DNA of 64,000 nucleotides from Orobanche coerulescens (Eukaryota > Streptophyta > Magnoliopsida > Lamiales > Orobanchaceae), in contig JAWKAU010000045.1 of assembly GCA_033398695.1 (NCBI GenBank), positions 372,001 through 436,000 of the forward strand. Direction: 5' to 3'. Positions 23,126 to 35,752 of the stretch are shown in pieces (position 1 is the first letter of the stretch; every line of letters starts with the position of its first letter). Below the pieces are notes generated by a model that saw only the letters and a list, made by a program, of their open reading frames with translations, did not search any database and was not told the DNA's origin. Made by a program: the position numbers and the translations under genes.

Positions 23126-23506
23126 CTCGTGAATCCAGGGCTATACCATTGGATTCCCTTCGTTGCCCCGTCGGACCCTCCCAAGGTGAGTAGAATGCGT
23201 TTTCGAAATCATATACACCAATGCGTGAAGTTTTACTCGTGAATCCAGGGCTATACCATTGGAATTCCCTCCGTGGCCCCGTCGAACCCTCCCGAGGTGA
23301 GCAAATACATTCACCAAACATACACACGCACTCGTGAAGTTTTACTCGTGAATCCAGGGCTATACCATTGGAATTCCCTCTGTGGCCCCGTTGAACCCTC
23401 CCGAGGTGAGCAATTACATTCACAAAACAAACAACCGCACTCGTGAATCCAGGGCTGTACCATTGGACTCCCTCCGTGATCCCGTCGGACCCTCCCGAGG
23501 TGAGCG
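23126..23506 (-). repeat. Four ~105-bp tandem repeats in LTR B1
   Basis: Units start CTCGTGAATCCAGGGCTATA near 23126, 23235, 23346 and 23437. Each contains a CCCCGTCGGACCCTCC-type core (GTCGAACCC or GTTGAACCC in some units) and GAGGTGAGC. Confidence 0.92.
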
Positions 23507-24554
23507 AAATACATTCACACAATTAACACGTCACAACAAGGATATTCATACAATCCACCAAAGGCAACAAATACAAAGCACGACATAATCGTCAAATCAC
23601 AACACACCAAAAATGAGATAATATATGCACACACGTGTTATTAAGCGCAACATCAACACCAAACATATCCATAGGATTCACATGGTCACTTACAACCCAC
23701 ACAATTTACAAACACGCGTTTTGAAAGTGAGCCTTTAACGAGGCTAATCGAATCTTTTGAAAAAAACTCGTTTCAAACAAACACACACACATACCAAGAC
23801 GATCACCAATCATCATATCCACAAAACAAGAAATGTATGGACAAGGTACTTGCCTCGAGTAACCACAACGCGGAGAATCGGCCGAAGTAGGTTGGCACGA
23901 TCCGACTACGAACCCGCCGACTCCACCGATCGCCAACTCGCGTTCATAAACTACGAAGGACAATAACAACAATGAAATGAATTCCCTAACACGACTTAAA
24001 GCCATTGAATTCAAAGAACAAATGACGAAGGTTCAAGGATTTCCCCCAAAACGGCCAAGAACACGATTCGTCCCGTCAAAACCCGAAAACGGAATTCCAA
24101 GTTGAAATATGGATATACAATCCATAGAATATGTTTAACAACATCATTTAACCATAATCGATCCATCGAAAACGGATGAAAAACGAGATCGGGGACAAAT
24201 CCCCCGAAAAGTCAATTCGAAGGAAATCAAGAAATATACTTCGATTCGACGAAGAACAATGGATTAAATGATGTTAAACACGAGAATACTACCAAGATTA
24301 ATCATACCCATCATGAATTAATCAACAACACGGAACGAATCGGACAAAAATGCAAAAACCCCCAAATTCACTAATTAGGGTTCTAAGGAAGATTACCTTG
24401 ATTCATGGATCAAAGGATGATAACGGATGATTGATTGATGTTATGAACTCAAGAACTTCATGGATTTGTTGTTAAACAACATGGCTTCGCCCATGAATCG
24501 CCAAGCTGCACGGAGAAGGAAGGAAATGAAAACGAAGGGAAAAGTGGTCGGTTC

Positions 24555-25010
24555 TGTCATATATATCGGGCCGAACTAGCGTGCGCTAGCCTTCCTGACT
24601 AGCGTGCGCTTATCGGCCGCACTGCCGAGCACTCTCGGCCATGGCCCGCATGACCCGGCACCACCGACCAATTCTGCCGACCATGACTGTCCGCCCGACT
24701 CCCGCTAGCGTGCGCTACGGCCGGAAGCCTGCGCGCGCTAGCCGACCTGTCCAGTAGCCTCTGGACTGAACTGCCCGGCCAGGTAACGTACGCTAGCCGG
24801 CCGACAGCGTGCGCTACGCCTGCCGACTAGCGCGCGCTACGCTCGGCGTAGCGTGCGCTACCTGCCGATCCTTCCTGATTCCAGAACCCCAGAAACCCCA
24901 CTGTCCGGCCCGATAGCGTGCGTTGGTCGACCAGGCTAGCGTGCGCTACACCTGCCGGTTAGCGCGCGCAGCCTTCCGGCAGTAGCGTGCGCTACGCCGG
25001 TTCCTGCCGC
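24555..25010. repeat. Palindromic word array, TAGCGTGCGCTA type, with TATA box (LTR B1)
   Basis: About a dozen spaced copies of AGCGTGCGCT and variants (GCGCGCGCTA, ACGTACGCTA, GCGTGCGTT) from 24582 to 25000. TATATATGACAG (minus strand, about 24555-24567) lies immediately downstream in the sense direction. Confidence 0.85.
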
Positions 25011-25571
25011 ATCTGTCCGGCCGGTGCCCGCAATCGTCCGGCCAGTCCCGCAACCGTCCGGCCAGTACCCGACCACCAGGGCTCGACGACCCGATTTCCG
25101 AAAACGTACGGAACGAACACGACGAAAAGTTCGCGGACAACATCAACGGCCAGAAATGAAAACATAATACCATAATTAATCATACGCGACCAAGAAACGG
25201 GTCGAGACAACAATTCCAGATACGGATACCCGTAACTTTAAAGAAATTACAAAATGGCCCAAAACGCCCGGAAATCACGATACGTGATCGAATAACAAAA
25301 CTGAAGTTCACAACACGTCTAACAAAGTTAAACGGACTTGCGGGAAACTCAAAACAGCAGTTTCGGACGAGATTCGCAAGAATCGAACTCAAGTGCGGAA
25401 AAGTCGCTAAAAGCACGGAACTCAACAAAACAACACCGAAACGAACTCGGATGACAAAAAGTGTAGAATTAATCATTCTCAGAATGACGAAACGGTCATG
25501 AGAGAGTCATCAAAACGAACTTCCACTGAAAAAAAAGAAATTACCGGAAATCAAAAATTGCGGATATTACA

Positions 25572-28020
25572 TTCTACCCTCCTTAAAAGAAGTTTCGTCC
25601 TGAAACTTAAAACAAGTAGGGGGAAGAAATATTCCGCCAGGAAAAACTCAACGAGACACACAAGAATGCGTAACTAACGCCCAACGGCGAAATGTTACAA
25701 ACAACACAAAGGAATATATGGTGTGAAAACACGCTCCACGACGACCAACACAACGTCGCCGTTAGGGATATAATAAAACCAACATATGACAAGCGTCATC
25801 AAACGGATAATATAGTCAAGTCAATTATCCGAACAATCACAAAACACAACGAACGAAAATCGATAAGATTGACCGACCCAACGGTACATCAATCAAAACG
25901 CGAGTCAATCGCTGAACAAATACGGAATTCCACCGCCCAAGGGTTGGAAGATCGAAAGCGAGACTAATTTCCCGAACTTGAGGGAATTAGGAAGGAGCCT
26001 GAACGCTCAACAATCACGAAATGAGAACAAAAACCGAACAAACAAACGATCGAGACAACAAAAATCGAACAATCATGTCCGAAACACGAAGGATAATAAA
26101 ATTCAAACAACAACTCCTGTGATGATCCGGTGAGAACTACAAGACATGCATTCCCATAAGATCCACAGGAAAGGGAATAGCGATTGAAAAGTCACAACGA
26201 CAAACGAGTTATTCCGAAACAATACCACACTCGTTCGATCAACAAAAGCAAGGGGCAGGACAAGCTCACAAATGTCAACAAACATAAATGAGTCGACAAA
26301 GTAGAATATACAGAAGTTCAAAATCCGATCCACTTCGAATAAAAGAACTAGTAGAACCAAATGATGTCACTTCCGAACAAGGTTCACAAGAATCGAACAG
26401 AACTCGGAAAAGTCACAGCGATACCAGATCGACCCAAAACAAGATCACAGTTCATTCGAACAATGAAACTAAAATACAGAACAAGTTCAGAAGGTATCAA
26501 CGAACACGAGCGAGTCGATAGACCTGAGAAACAGGGAATGCAGAGGCCAAAAATAATACAGGTAATATATTCGACCTCTTCAAAAAGGAGTGTCGTCCCC
26601 GAAACTCACAACAATGAAACCAAGGTGACGACACAACAAGCACCCGACAAAAACATCCTTCGAAGGCTTCTCAAAGACGATTCTGATAACTATGCTGAAG
26701 CGCGAACTCCGAAAGTCTCGGTAGCCAATTCGCAAATCTGAATTCGGTGTCCCTCGAGTCCACACTCGAAATGTGTTACTGACGAGAAGGACAAAAATGC
26801 ACGTACATTCCCCCGACACATCACGGTTGAAATGCCTCGGCTCGGCATACCGAAAATACAAATGCTAGGTACAATGGAACATAACATCACAAAACAACAA
26901 ACCGGAGATGCCAACTCAGCACAACAAAGAATCATAACACATATCATACACAATGATTACCATCGTAAAGTAATACACACAAACACTACAACAACGACGG
27001 TATCGTTCGCCGACCTCAACGACCCGAACGATAACCAGCACATAATTACAACCATCATGAAACAATCACACATGTACGCAAACGTACAAACTCAAGTTTT
27101 AACAACTCACACAGGTGCGATAACACGCAAGCCCCCACGAAATGACAACATTAAAGATCGTCATCCTACCTTCCCCGACCACAAGCAGGAAATGATGGGT
27201 TTTAAAAACGAAAACCACCTTATGAAAACAGTTTGGAAACACCAGTTGATCTTGAGTATCATTTTACAAAAAGTTGAACAAAATCATTGTCGAGACTTTG
27301 AAAACCATCTTGCGTTTGATAAAACGAGGACACTTTCCTTTTTGTGAAAACTTTCAGAAATATCCGACCCTCGGGTCTAAGTATAAGTGTTTCTAAAACA
27401 TTGAAAATATCTCAAAATATTTTGGTCCTCGAGGTAGAAGAATTTGGAAACATATTGTGGCACCTTGGAAGTACCACGAGAAAATGATTCATTTTAAAAG
27501 TACATCTCGAAATTTATTTTCTAAGATACTCAAGGTTTTCAAAAATAATTCAATGGGCTAGAATGCCCAAAAATACTCATGTAACAATATTCGTTTAAAC
27601 ATATTACAATATATGCGTCAAATCGCACAAAGTCAGGACAATACGTGTCTTTTACCGGGAAGGCAAACAGTCAATTATCACAGTCAAAAAGACACAATTA
27701 ATGACAACACTCCTCATACAAACGAAACAAGAGAATCACACGAACGCATCACGAAACCAAGAATCTACATGAAGGTTCCATCACTTAACACAAAATCAAA
27801 CAAATAGCTCGTGTCACACGAGGCACAACACAAAGAAGGGAGACTTGCAGCCACAGGTCGCACGAAGATGATGATCGCCCCACGATACTAATCACGACCA
27901 ACAAACTCAGACGACGCGTCGCGACACGACTCAGTCAGACAAAATCCGACGAGACAAAACTCAATAGACACCACTGACCCGACAGCCTAGGTTTTCACAA
28001 CCTAATCTCCGATACCATTC
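25572..28020 (-). mobile_element. Internal region of family B, no coding capacity
   Basis: 2449 bp between B LTRs. At 25572-25610 lies the reverse of a polypurine tract with AGTTTCAGGACGAAACT, as in the coding chromoviruses. At the other end, next to LTR B2, the minus strand has TGGTATCGGAGA (primer site). No gag or pol similarity in any frame; the short ORFs (for example 26832-27347) look random. A large-retrotransposon-derivative type element that needs enzymes from elsewhere. Confidence 0.8.
27985..28018 (-). promoter_or_regulatory. Primer binding site and adjacent hairpin, family B
   Basis: Minus strand TGGTATCGGAGA followed directly by TTAGGTT-GTGAA-AACCTAG, a short stem-loop. Families A and F have stems with different sequence at the same place. 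Confidence 0.6.
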
Positions 28021-28355
28021 TGTAACACCCCCAATCCGCTCAGGGATATTACACGCCGTAGAACCTTTCCTCAAGGATCTACCAGGCTGGTAACGACATA
28101 TAACAATTCAACCATGCCTTTAAGGCTAAAATGACTCAGTAGACCGATTTGGTCTTTCAACAAATACATACAACTCAAATACAACTCATGCCCACGCAGG
28201 GGTCAAAATACAACCACACCCGTACAACGGGAAAATATACTGCAGCGGAAAAGAAAATACAACTAGACCAATACGACAGCAACGGATCCTCGTGTGATTA
28301 GTATCGTTCATCTTTCATCATCCTTCATGCCGACCCTGTGCTATGCTCCCAAAAC

Positions 28356-28401
28356 CTGAATGCAAAAATAGACATCCACCCCCCGAATTCTCGGGGGTTA
28401 G
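28356..28401 (-). promoter_or_regulatory. Branch-site/hairpin/CAG module of LTR B2
   Basis: Copy of the B1 module: CTAAC, C-run/G-run hairpin (loop AGAATT on this strand), TATTTTTGCATTCAG. Confidence 0.6.
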
Positions 28402-28807
28402 CAAAACTCCACTGTTTCGCTAGTGCAAGTACAAGTGCAAAAATACGAGCCATACAATTCACATTCCACGAATAACAATAACCAGGAATCATCAAAGATC
28501 CAAACGTAATGAAAAGTACTTCCCGAGGCAAGAGTTTGGGTAAAACATTCCGAAACCGAAAGACCACAATTAAGGGGAACAATTTGTAAAACAGTTTCAA
28601 ATGCCATCGAGAGTTTTAATAGAAAACAATTTAGGATTATCAAATCCTAAGCTTTCCAAAATCAACAGGGTCACAGCCTAAAGGTTTTGTTTTCGCAAAT
28701 AGAAAACCAACAGCAATGCACAGGGTTAAAGCCCATGTCACGTGTCTTCGGCGGACATAAAATAATCGCCCAAGATACGTAAACCTTGGTCACCAAAAAA
28801 ACAACAT

Positions 28808-29200
28808 CAACTCGTGAATCCAGGGCTATTCCATTGGATTCCCTTCGTGGCCCCGTCGGACCCTCCCAAGGTGAGTAGAATGCGTTTTCGAAATCATATA
28901 CACCAATGCGTGAAGTTTTACTCGTGAATCCAGGGCTATACCATTGGAATTCCCTCCGTGGCCCTGTCGAACCCTCCCGAGGTGAGCAAATACATTCACC
29001 AAACATACACACGCACTCGTGAAGTTTTACTCGTGAATCCAGGGCTATACCATTGGAATTCCCTCCGTGGCCCCGTCGAACCCTCCCGAGGTGAGCAATT
29101 ACATTCACAAAACAAACAACCGCACTCGTGAATCCAGGGCTATACCATTGGACTCCCTCCGTGATCCCGTCGGACCCTCCCGAGGTGAGCGAAATACATT
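28808..29200 (-). repeat. Four ~105-bp tandem repeats in LTR B2
   Basis: Same units and order as in B1, with scattered C/T differences. Confidence 0.9.
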
Positions 29201-29999
29201 CACACAATTAACACGTCACAACAAGGATATTCATACAATCCACCAAAGGCAACAAATACAAAGCACGACATAATCGTCAAATCACAACACACCAAAAATG
29301 AGATAATATATGCACACACGTGTTATCAAGCGCAACATCAACACCAAACATATCCATAGGATTCACATGGTCACTTACAACCCACACAATTTACAAACAC
29401 GCGTTTTGAAAGTGAGCCTTTAACGAGGTTAATCGAATCTTTTGAAAAAAACTCGTTTCAAACAAACACACACACATACCAAGATGATCACCAATCATCA
29501 TATCCACAAAACAAGAAATGTATGGACAAGGTACTTGCCTCGAGTAACCACAACGCGGAGAATCGGCCGAAGTAGGTTGGCACGAACCGACTACGAACCC
29601 GCCGACTCCACCGATCGCCAACTCGCGTTCATAAACTACGAAGGACAATAACAACAATGAAATGAATTCCCTAACACGACTTAAAGCCGTTGAATTCAAA
29701 GAACAAATGACGAAGGTTCAAGGGTTTCCCCCAAAACGGCCAAGAACACGATTCGTCCCACAAACCCAAAACGGAATTCCAAGTTGAAATATGGATATAC
29801 AATCCATAGAATATGTTTAACAACATCATTTAACCATAATCGATCCATCGAAAACGGATGAAAAACGAGATCGGGGACAAATCCCCCGAAAAGTCAATTC
29901 GAAGGAAATCAAGAAATATACTTCGATTCGACGAAGAACAATGGATTAAATGATGTTAAACACGAGAATACTACCAAGATTAATCATTCCCATCATGAA

Positions 30000-30154
30000 T
30001 TTTAAAAGATCTCAAAAATTTTGGAACCTCCAAAAATTGGTTTGTCTCAAACGTCAGAAAAATCATTTTCAAAAGTCACGCTACTACCGTACTGGTAGAG
30101 CCACATAACACACACGCCCGGGTTTCACAAAACCCAAGCTACGATACCATCTTC
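30000..30154 (-). mobile_element. Truncated internal region of a second family A copy
   Basis: Matches 35079-35233 (TTTTAAAAGATCTC ... ACGATACCATCTTC) including the primer site and hairpin. It sits left of an A LTR, so an A tandem array of the LTR-internal-LTR-internal type once existed and was cut here by the junction with LTR B2. Confidence 0.85.
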
Positions 30155-30369
30155 TGTAACACCCCCAAAACTAACCGGTTACAGCACCGTGGGCCCCTGC
30201 ACCGGAACCCACCAGGCTAAAAACCATTTAAAAAATGTTTAATAACGCCAAAAGGGCGATGACGGTAATATTTTAAATACCTAAAATATTTACCAAAACA
30301 TAGTTCTCAAATACCATCATCAAATACTATTTGAAAATACACGGCGAAATGCCAAATCTAGACAGTTTA

Positions 30370-31085
30370 TGTAACACCCAAAATCACAAATGGGACATTA
30401 CACGCCGTAGAACCTTCATGAGGTCTACCAGGCTAACACATACACACCAACCGAACATGAAATCCCATGAGACACAATCATCAAAGTAAAATAGGGCCAT
30501 GGCCTCGGCCAAAACATTTTAATTCAGTAACGAAAAATGTAACCATAGTAAATCCATTGCCCACGCAGGGGACTTTAACCAATAAAGAAAAATAAAATGG
30601 ACTCGAGCCCCATCATCATGTCAGTCCATCCTTTGCGTGCGCATCCCGTGCCAGCTCCTCAGCTCGATCAGTACCTGAAATGCATAAGACGCATTTCCCC
30701 CATTTAAGGGGTTAGCATTCGAATAGCTTGTGCAAGTACACAATTACACAATATTATATACACATGTGATTCAACGCAAACAAGCCATTTAGGAAAAACA
30801 TTTGAAATCAATATTCCGAAACTCACAACATGCGCAATTCAACCATACGAACTTATGAGAATAGAGAAATAGTGAAATTGAACGAGTTTTATGAGAATCG
30901 AGCGTACATGCGATAAAACATAGTTCGAGATGAAATTACGTAAAAACATCACCGAAACTCGTCCAAATGGAAAAACTCAAAGAACAATTTAGATTCAGAA
31001 TCCCAAAATAGTGGCAAGCGAGTCATCCGAAATGAACATACACCAAAAATAGAAATTACCAAAAATAAAAAGTACGTATATTACA
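30370..31085 (-). repeat. Solo LTR H inside LTR A1, with 1292-bp internal deletion
   Basis: TGTAACACCC...TATATTACA, flanked by GTTTA and GTTTC (4 of 5 bases alike). Compared with the full H copy at 35448-37455, one block is missing at a TCCG microhomology (junction near 30815-30820): 716 + 1292 = 2008 bp, the full length. The deletion removed the H promoter, word array and tandem repeats; the branch-site module (30675-30715) survives. Confidence 0.93.
30675..30715 (-). promoter_or_regulatory. Branch-site/hairpin/CAG module of H in LTR A1
   Basis: Minus strand CTAAC, CCCTTAAATGGGGG hairpin, GTCTTATGCATTTCAG. Confidence 0.55.
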
Positions 31086-31396
31086 GTTTCAAAATGTACG
31101 CTAAGCCATCACTTAAACGTACCGACAAAATAGTTTAGGAAAAAGGGTTTAACGAAATAACCCAACTTTGCAAAATACCAAAAATCCATTTTGAAAGTTA
31201 TACACGAGTTCGTAAAAATACCAGAAAGTCATTTTGAAATATATGCATGCAGCGGAAAAAGACAGTTCAAAATATACATTTGCAGCGGAAATAAAACAAC
31301 CAGAAAAGAATACTCAATTCTCAAATACATGCAACAGCCAGTATCACCCGGGAAGCTCATCCCTTAACGACCGCTACTAGCTCGATCTATGAGTGC

Positions 31397-31423
31397 CTAA
31401 AATAAAGCCCACGACGGGGTCAA
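31397..31423 (-). promoter_or_regulatory. Branch-site/hairpin/TAG module of LTR A1
   Basis: Minus strand TTGAC, CCCGTCGTGGG hairpin, CTTTATTTTAG. In LTR A2 the first word is CTGAC. Confidence 0.5.
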
Positions 31424-34154
31424 CCACAATACTCAACAATGATAACGATCATATCATCATAAATAATTACATACCAATGTAATAATACTGTAAGAATACT
31501 ACCAACGTAATCTTACCGTCATAACTTTACCAACCCATAACAATCCATAACAGATCAATCCTTACCATCATCCACATTTCGCATTCTCAAATGACGAAAT
31601 GAACTCAACAACAGACAACACCAAGGATCCTCAAACATCGTCATAACTCGTAAGCGTGAAATAATCCATTCATGCCAAATCCTGTCTGTCGGATTGCACA
31701 ATCAAATAAAAATCCTGATAAGAACCAAACATACACAATACATCTGTAGATTAACTACCATAAAATAATGTTAACAAGTTTCGAACATCAATATATAGTC
31801 CGAATGCTCATACGATCAAAAACCATGATCAACCAAAACATCGACCGAGAATATCATCGACATGATAACTCCAATACGACCAACAAAGGATCAACGATAA
31901 TTGAGAATACATCAACATGATAAACTCCGACACGATCAACAAAGGATAAAAAATAACCGAGAATACCCTCAACAAGGTAAACTCCATACATGATCAACAA
32001 AGGACTGTCGAACATACCCCTCGGGCGTATGAACAACCAATCTCAAACCATCGAACATATCCAATCATACATGGACTATGAAATACCAAACAATATGGCT
32101 CAAGATGGACATCACAATACGCCCGATCCGGATATGTGTTAGTGCATATGTCCAACCCGTATACGGAATCCAGAATATACGTGGGACAATGTACCTAATT
32201 CGCCTCACGAACTACGTCTCGTGTGCACAGTCCAATACGGAAACATCCACGCATGACTATATATGTGTCTGGCTAAAAATCCTACCTAATAACCAATCGA
32301 AATGCATATATGATTCCAGATATGTCACAATGCAATATGAAAACGAAACTCAATGAATCACATAACCAATAAAGATAAAGAAGACTCACCGAAGTGAACA
32401 AAGACACACAGATAATGAAAGATCGACACGACCGACAATATCCGAAACAACCATCATGGGATCACAATCCCCAAAGGATAACCCATACGATCAACAATCT
32501 CAGACAATAGTTCTGAGATCAACATCCCTCAAAGGAAAACCATACGAATCTCATTATATGAAACCTCCACATACAACACATACAACAATCCAACAGAATA
32601 ATTATCCTCATAACTGAACAATACTTTAATTACCTCAAAACCGAAGACAATATCCTTTCCAAGAATAAACCATCATCCCGACAATTTACATTTATAATAT
32701 CATTGCTATATGAATTATAAATGAAATGAAAGCGAACCCATTCATTAAATATTATAAACTGAACAAGTATAAACTTGCGTCGATACCGATACAATGAAGC
32801 GGTTACCAAATCCATTGCCTTTGTCTACTTGCTCCTCAGCCCCCACCAAAAGCAATCTACGAACTCTTCAACCTTAACCGCAACACAACGGTCATAATCA
32901 ACGATCAATTATCACCACCTATTGCAATAATCGATTAACAACAAGTTTGATAACAATCAACAACCGATATACCCAACCAACAAACTCAACGGTTCAACAA
33001 TACTTCGATCATATTCACAAAACCAAATAATCCAACCCAACAAATACGAACTCATATCCACAATACAAGCCACAACTCGATAATCAATATAACCGATCGA
33101 TAAACCCAACGGTTCCACAATATCTTGATTAAACACAAATCCAACAATCCTAATCAATCAACCATAATACGATTTCACAATCCGATAATCATATCAACAA
33201 TCAATTTAAACCAATAACAAGGGTATAAACATTACCGATTCCAAATTCGATCCAAAATACGAGTACAAGTTCCTTCTTGTAAATTCATGATAAAAACAAA
33301 TTACCAATTATCATCATCAATCCGGATAACCCGATTAATTCAACATATAGATGATCATATTCCAAGGGTTTTAAATAACTCAATAATTCGATTTGAACAC
33401 TTGTTCAATATGTATGAACTTCCCAACTTAAAGATGAATAATAACCTCATCGAACCCGTAATCATATATGTATCCTTGTACGAATATTGTACCAAAACAC
33501 CTAACTCAGTTCTAGATATGAATATTCTATATTCATATCCAAAACACCAACACCTCTTAAACACATTCATCATATCCTATAATCCTAAAGTTCCTTAAGA
33601 ACACGAATTATTCCGAAATCACATTCATAATCCTCAAAACGACATAATCCAATGTTTTCTAACATCTAAACAATCCTTCATTTATGATTCAAGATGTATA
33701 TTATCATATTTTCCAATATACGATTCTCATAACATCAAGAATCGCAACAATACTACCAAGAACATCAAGAACACTATGATTCCATAATCATATCCAACAA
33801 AATCAAAGACATATCATCATATCATTACCTTCCTTAACAAAATTCCCATAAATACCAAGAATCATCACAACAACTCCATAAACTATCATCATACGAACTT
33901 ATCATCAACAAGAACATCAAAAATCCGAATTTAAAGAGAGGATTATCCAACATACCTCTTAGAAGATGAAATACACAAGTAACCACATCAAGAATCATCA
34001 ATATCTTCATATCCAAGCCTCAAATCCAAGCCCTCAAGCTCATAATCGACTTAGAAGGACCGAAACGCCATCTCTGAGTGTTGAAGGCGAAAAACAAAGT
34101 GATGTCTAGAAGAAAAACGAAGTGACGGGCATCCTACATGTATAAACTCTCATA

Positions 34155-34520
34155 TCGTTACGTACGTAACATGCAAAAGTTAACGTACGTAACACACATT
34201 TACGTACGTTATCTGTCCTTGATATCGTACGTAACAATGGTCCAGAGGCTCCTGTCTCAATTCGTATATTGCATAACGTACTAACACTTGATCTATAGCG
34301 TACGTAATACGTACGTTGCCTTGCTACTGTATAAGCTCATATTACGTACGTAATAAGCCCTGCATAACGTACGTAATATGTAGTTGACTTGACTTTGGGC
34401 ACGCCAGCCGATTCCTGGGCCCCACATGGCAGGTAGGGATTCATCCGTCCGATTCCTCTTGTTACGTACGTAATGCCTTATGCATAACGTACGTAACACG
34501 TAGCAGCTTAGCGTACGTTA
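34155..34520. repeat. Palindromic word array, TTACGTACGTAA type (LTR A1)
   Basis: About 13 copies of ACGTACGT-type words with flanking TT/AA in about 365 bp; the perfect 12-mer occurs more than once. The TATA-like box lies at its left edge (sense downstream). Confidence 0.88.
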
Positions 34521-34847
34521 TCCCATAAACTTAACGTATGTTAAGGGCTCTGTACTTAGCCAAATCCAATTGTTCCTGTCCATCTCGACATACTGGATAC
34601 GTATACAGCATACTGCATACATATACTCATCCCAAAAATATTCTCATACGATACACGTGATATCCAAGTCAGAACAATCTGATGCACCATATCCTCAAAT
34701 ACAATTGCCGACCAAATACGATAATTATACAAATACAGTTGTCTTAGTCTTTAATTTATTTTATCCATACTATATAGACACCAAGCTATGCAGTATATCT
34801 CAGATAAAATAACGCGAAAAATTTATACTAAAAATCCGGGTATTACA

Positions 34848-35233
34848 TACTACCCCCTTAAAATAAGTTTCGTCCTCAAAACTTGCAACCCTGTCATAAA
34901 CAACAGATCAACCAAAATTTCCAAATTCATCACAAATGCAATCAATCGTCGCCACAAGCGAATAACCAAACCAATATACTTACAGGTGCGTGAAGCCGAT
35001 GATCTCCCGTGATACTAGCACACGACTCCCATACGAAGTCTCAACACAACCAACACACACCAATATCACAACTAGCAATTTTAAAAGATCTCAAAAATTT
35101 TGGAACCTCCAAAAATTGGTTTGTCTCAAAGGTCTGAAAAATCATTTTCAAAAATCACGCTACTACCGTACTGGTAGAGCCACATAACACACACGCTCGG
35201 GTTTCACAAAACCCAAGCTCCGAGACCATCTTC
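34848..35233 (-). mobile_element. Internal region of family A (386 bp), no coding capacity
   Basis: Holds only cis signals. At 34848-34885 the reverse of AGTTTTGAGGACGAAACT plus polypurine tract, as in chromoviruses D and F. At the other end, on the minus strand, the primer site TGGTCTCGGAGC (about 35215-35228), followed by a stem-loop GGGTTT-TGTG-AAACCC. With LTRs near 6 kb, the internal part is about 3 percent of the element. Confidence 0.85.
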
Positions 35234-35752
35234 TGTAACACCCCCAAAACTAACCGGTTACAGCACCGTGGGCCCCCGCACCGGAACCCACCAGGCTAAA
35301 AACCATTTAAAAACGTTTAAAAACGCCAAAAGGGCGATGACGGTAATATTTTAAATACCTAAAATATTTACCAAAACATAGTTCTCAAATACCATCATCA
35401 AATACTATTTGAAAATACACGGCGAAATGCCAAATCTAGACAGTTTATGTAACACCCCAAATCACAAATGGGACATTACACGCCGTAGAACCTTCATGAG
35501 GTCTACCAAGCTAACACATACACACCAACCGAACATGAAATCCCATGAGACACAATCATCAAAGTAATATAGGGCCATGGCCTCGGCCAAAACATTTTAA
35601 TTCAGTAACGAAAAATGTAACCACAGTAAATCCATTGCCCACGCAGGGGACTTTAAGCAATAAAGAAAAATAAAATGGACTCGATCCTCATCATCATGCC
35701 ATTCCATCCTTTGCGTACGCATCCCGTGCCAGCTCCTCAGCTCGACCAGTAC

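Larger units (their letters stand above)
22336..25571 (-). repeat. LTR B1 (3236 bp), 3' LTR of non-autonomous family B
   Basis: Plus-strand start TGTAACACCCCCAATCC, end GCGGATATTACA, followed by a polypurine tract in reverse (CTACCCTCCTTAAAAG), so the element reads on the minus strand. In sense order: array 25010-24575, TATATATGACAG near 24560, donor-like CGAGGCAAGTACC near 23850, four tandem repeats, and the branch-site module at 22671-22716. The 102-aa frame at 23706-24014 is repeated in B2 simply because the LTRs are copies. Confidence 0.93.
28021..29999 (-). repeat. LTR B2, 5' LTR of family B, truncated
   Basis: Near-identical to 22336-24315 (start TGTAACACCCCCAATCC), then stops at about 29998 in ATCATGAATT, where family A internal sequence begins. 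Roughly 1.26 kb of LTR, including the word array and promoter, are lost. Four tandem repeats (28808-29200) and the branch-site module (28356-28401) remain. Confidence 0.92.
30155..34847 (-). repeat. LTR A1 (4693 bp), 3' LTR of non-autonomous family A
   Basis: Starts TGTAACACCCCCAAAAC and ends CCGGGTATTACA, then the reverse polypurine tract TACTACCCCCTTAAAA. Includes the shortened H solo LTR (30370-31085). In sense order: array 34520-34155, TATA-like GAGTTTATACATG near 34140, donor-like AGAGGTATGTTGG near 33955, and branch-site module 31397-31423. Site ATATC at 33811-33815 is the empty version of the F insertion site in LTR A2. No gene. Confidence 0.93.

Noticed and set aside
23706..24014. 102-aa frame with a hydrophobic stretch in LTR B1, repeated at 29391-29699
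   Set aside because: Identical only because the two LTRs are copies; the related LTR E does not keep the frame, although the DNA around the donor-like word is conserved.
26832..27347. 171-aa ORF in the family B internal region
   Set aside because: Thr/Asn/His-rich with no gag/pol resemblance and no support from a second copy; probably chance.
32078..33598. ORFs repeated in LTR A1 and A2 (for example 33287-33598 and 39658-39969)
   Set aside because: Copies of the same LTR; AT-rich composition, no conserved start context, no known domain.
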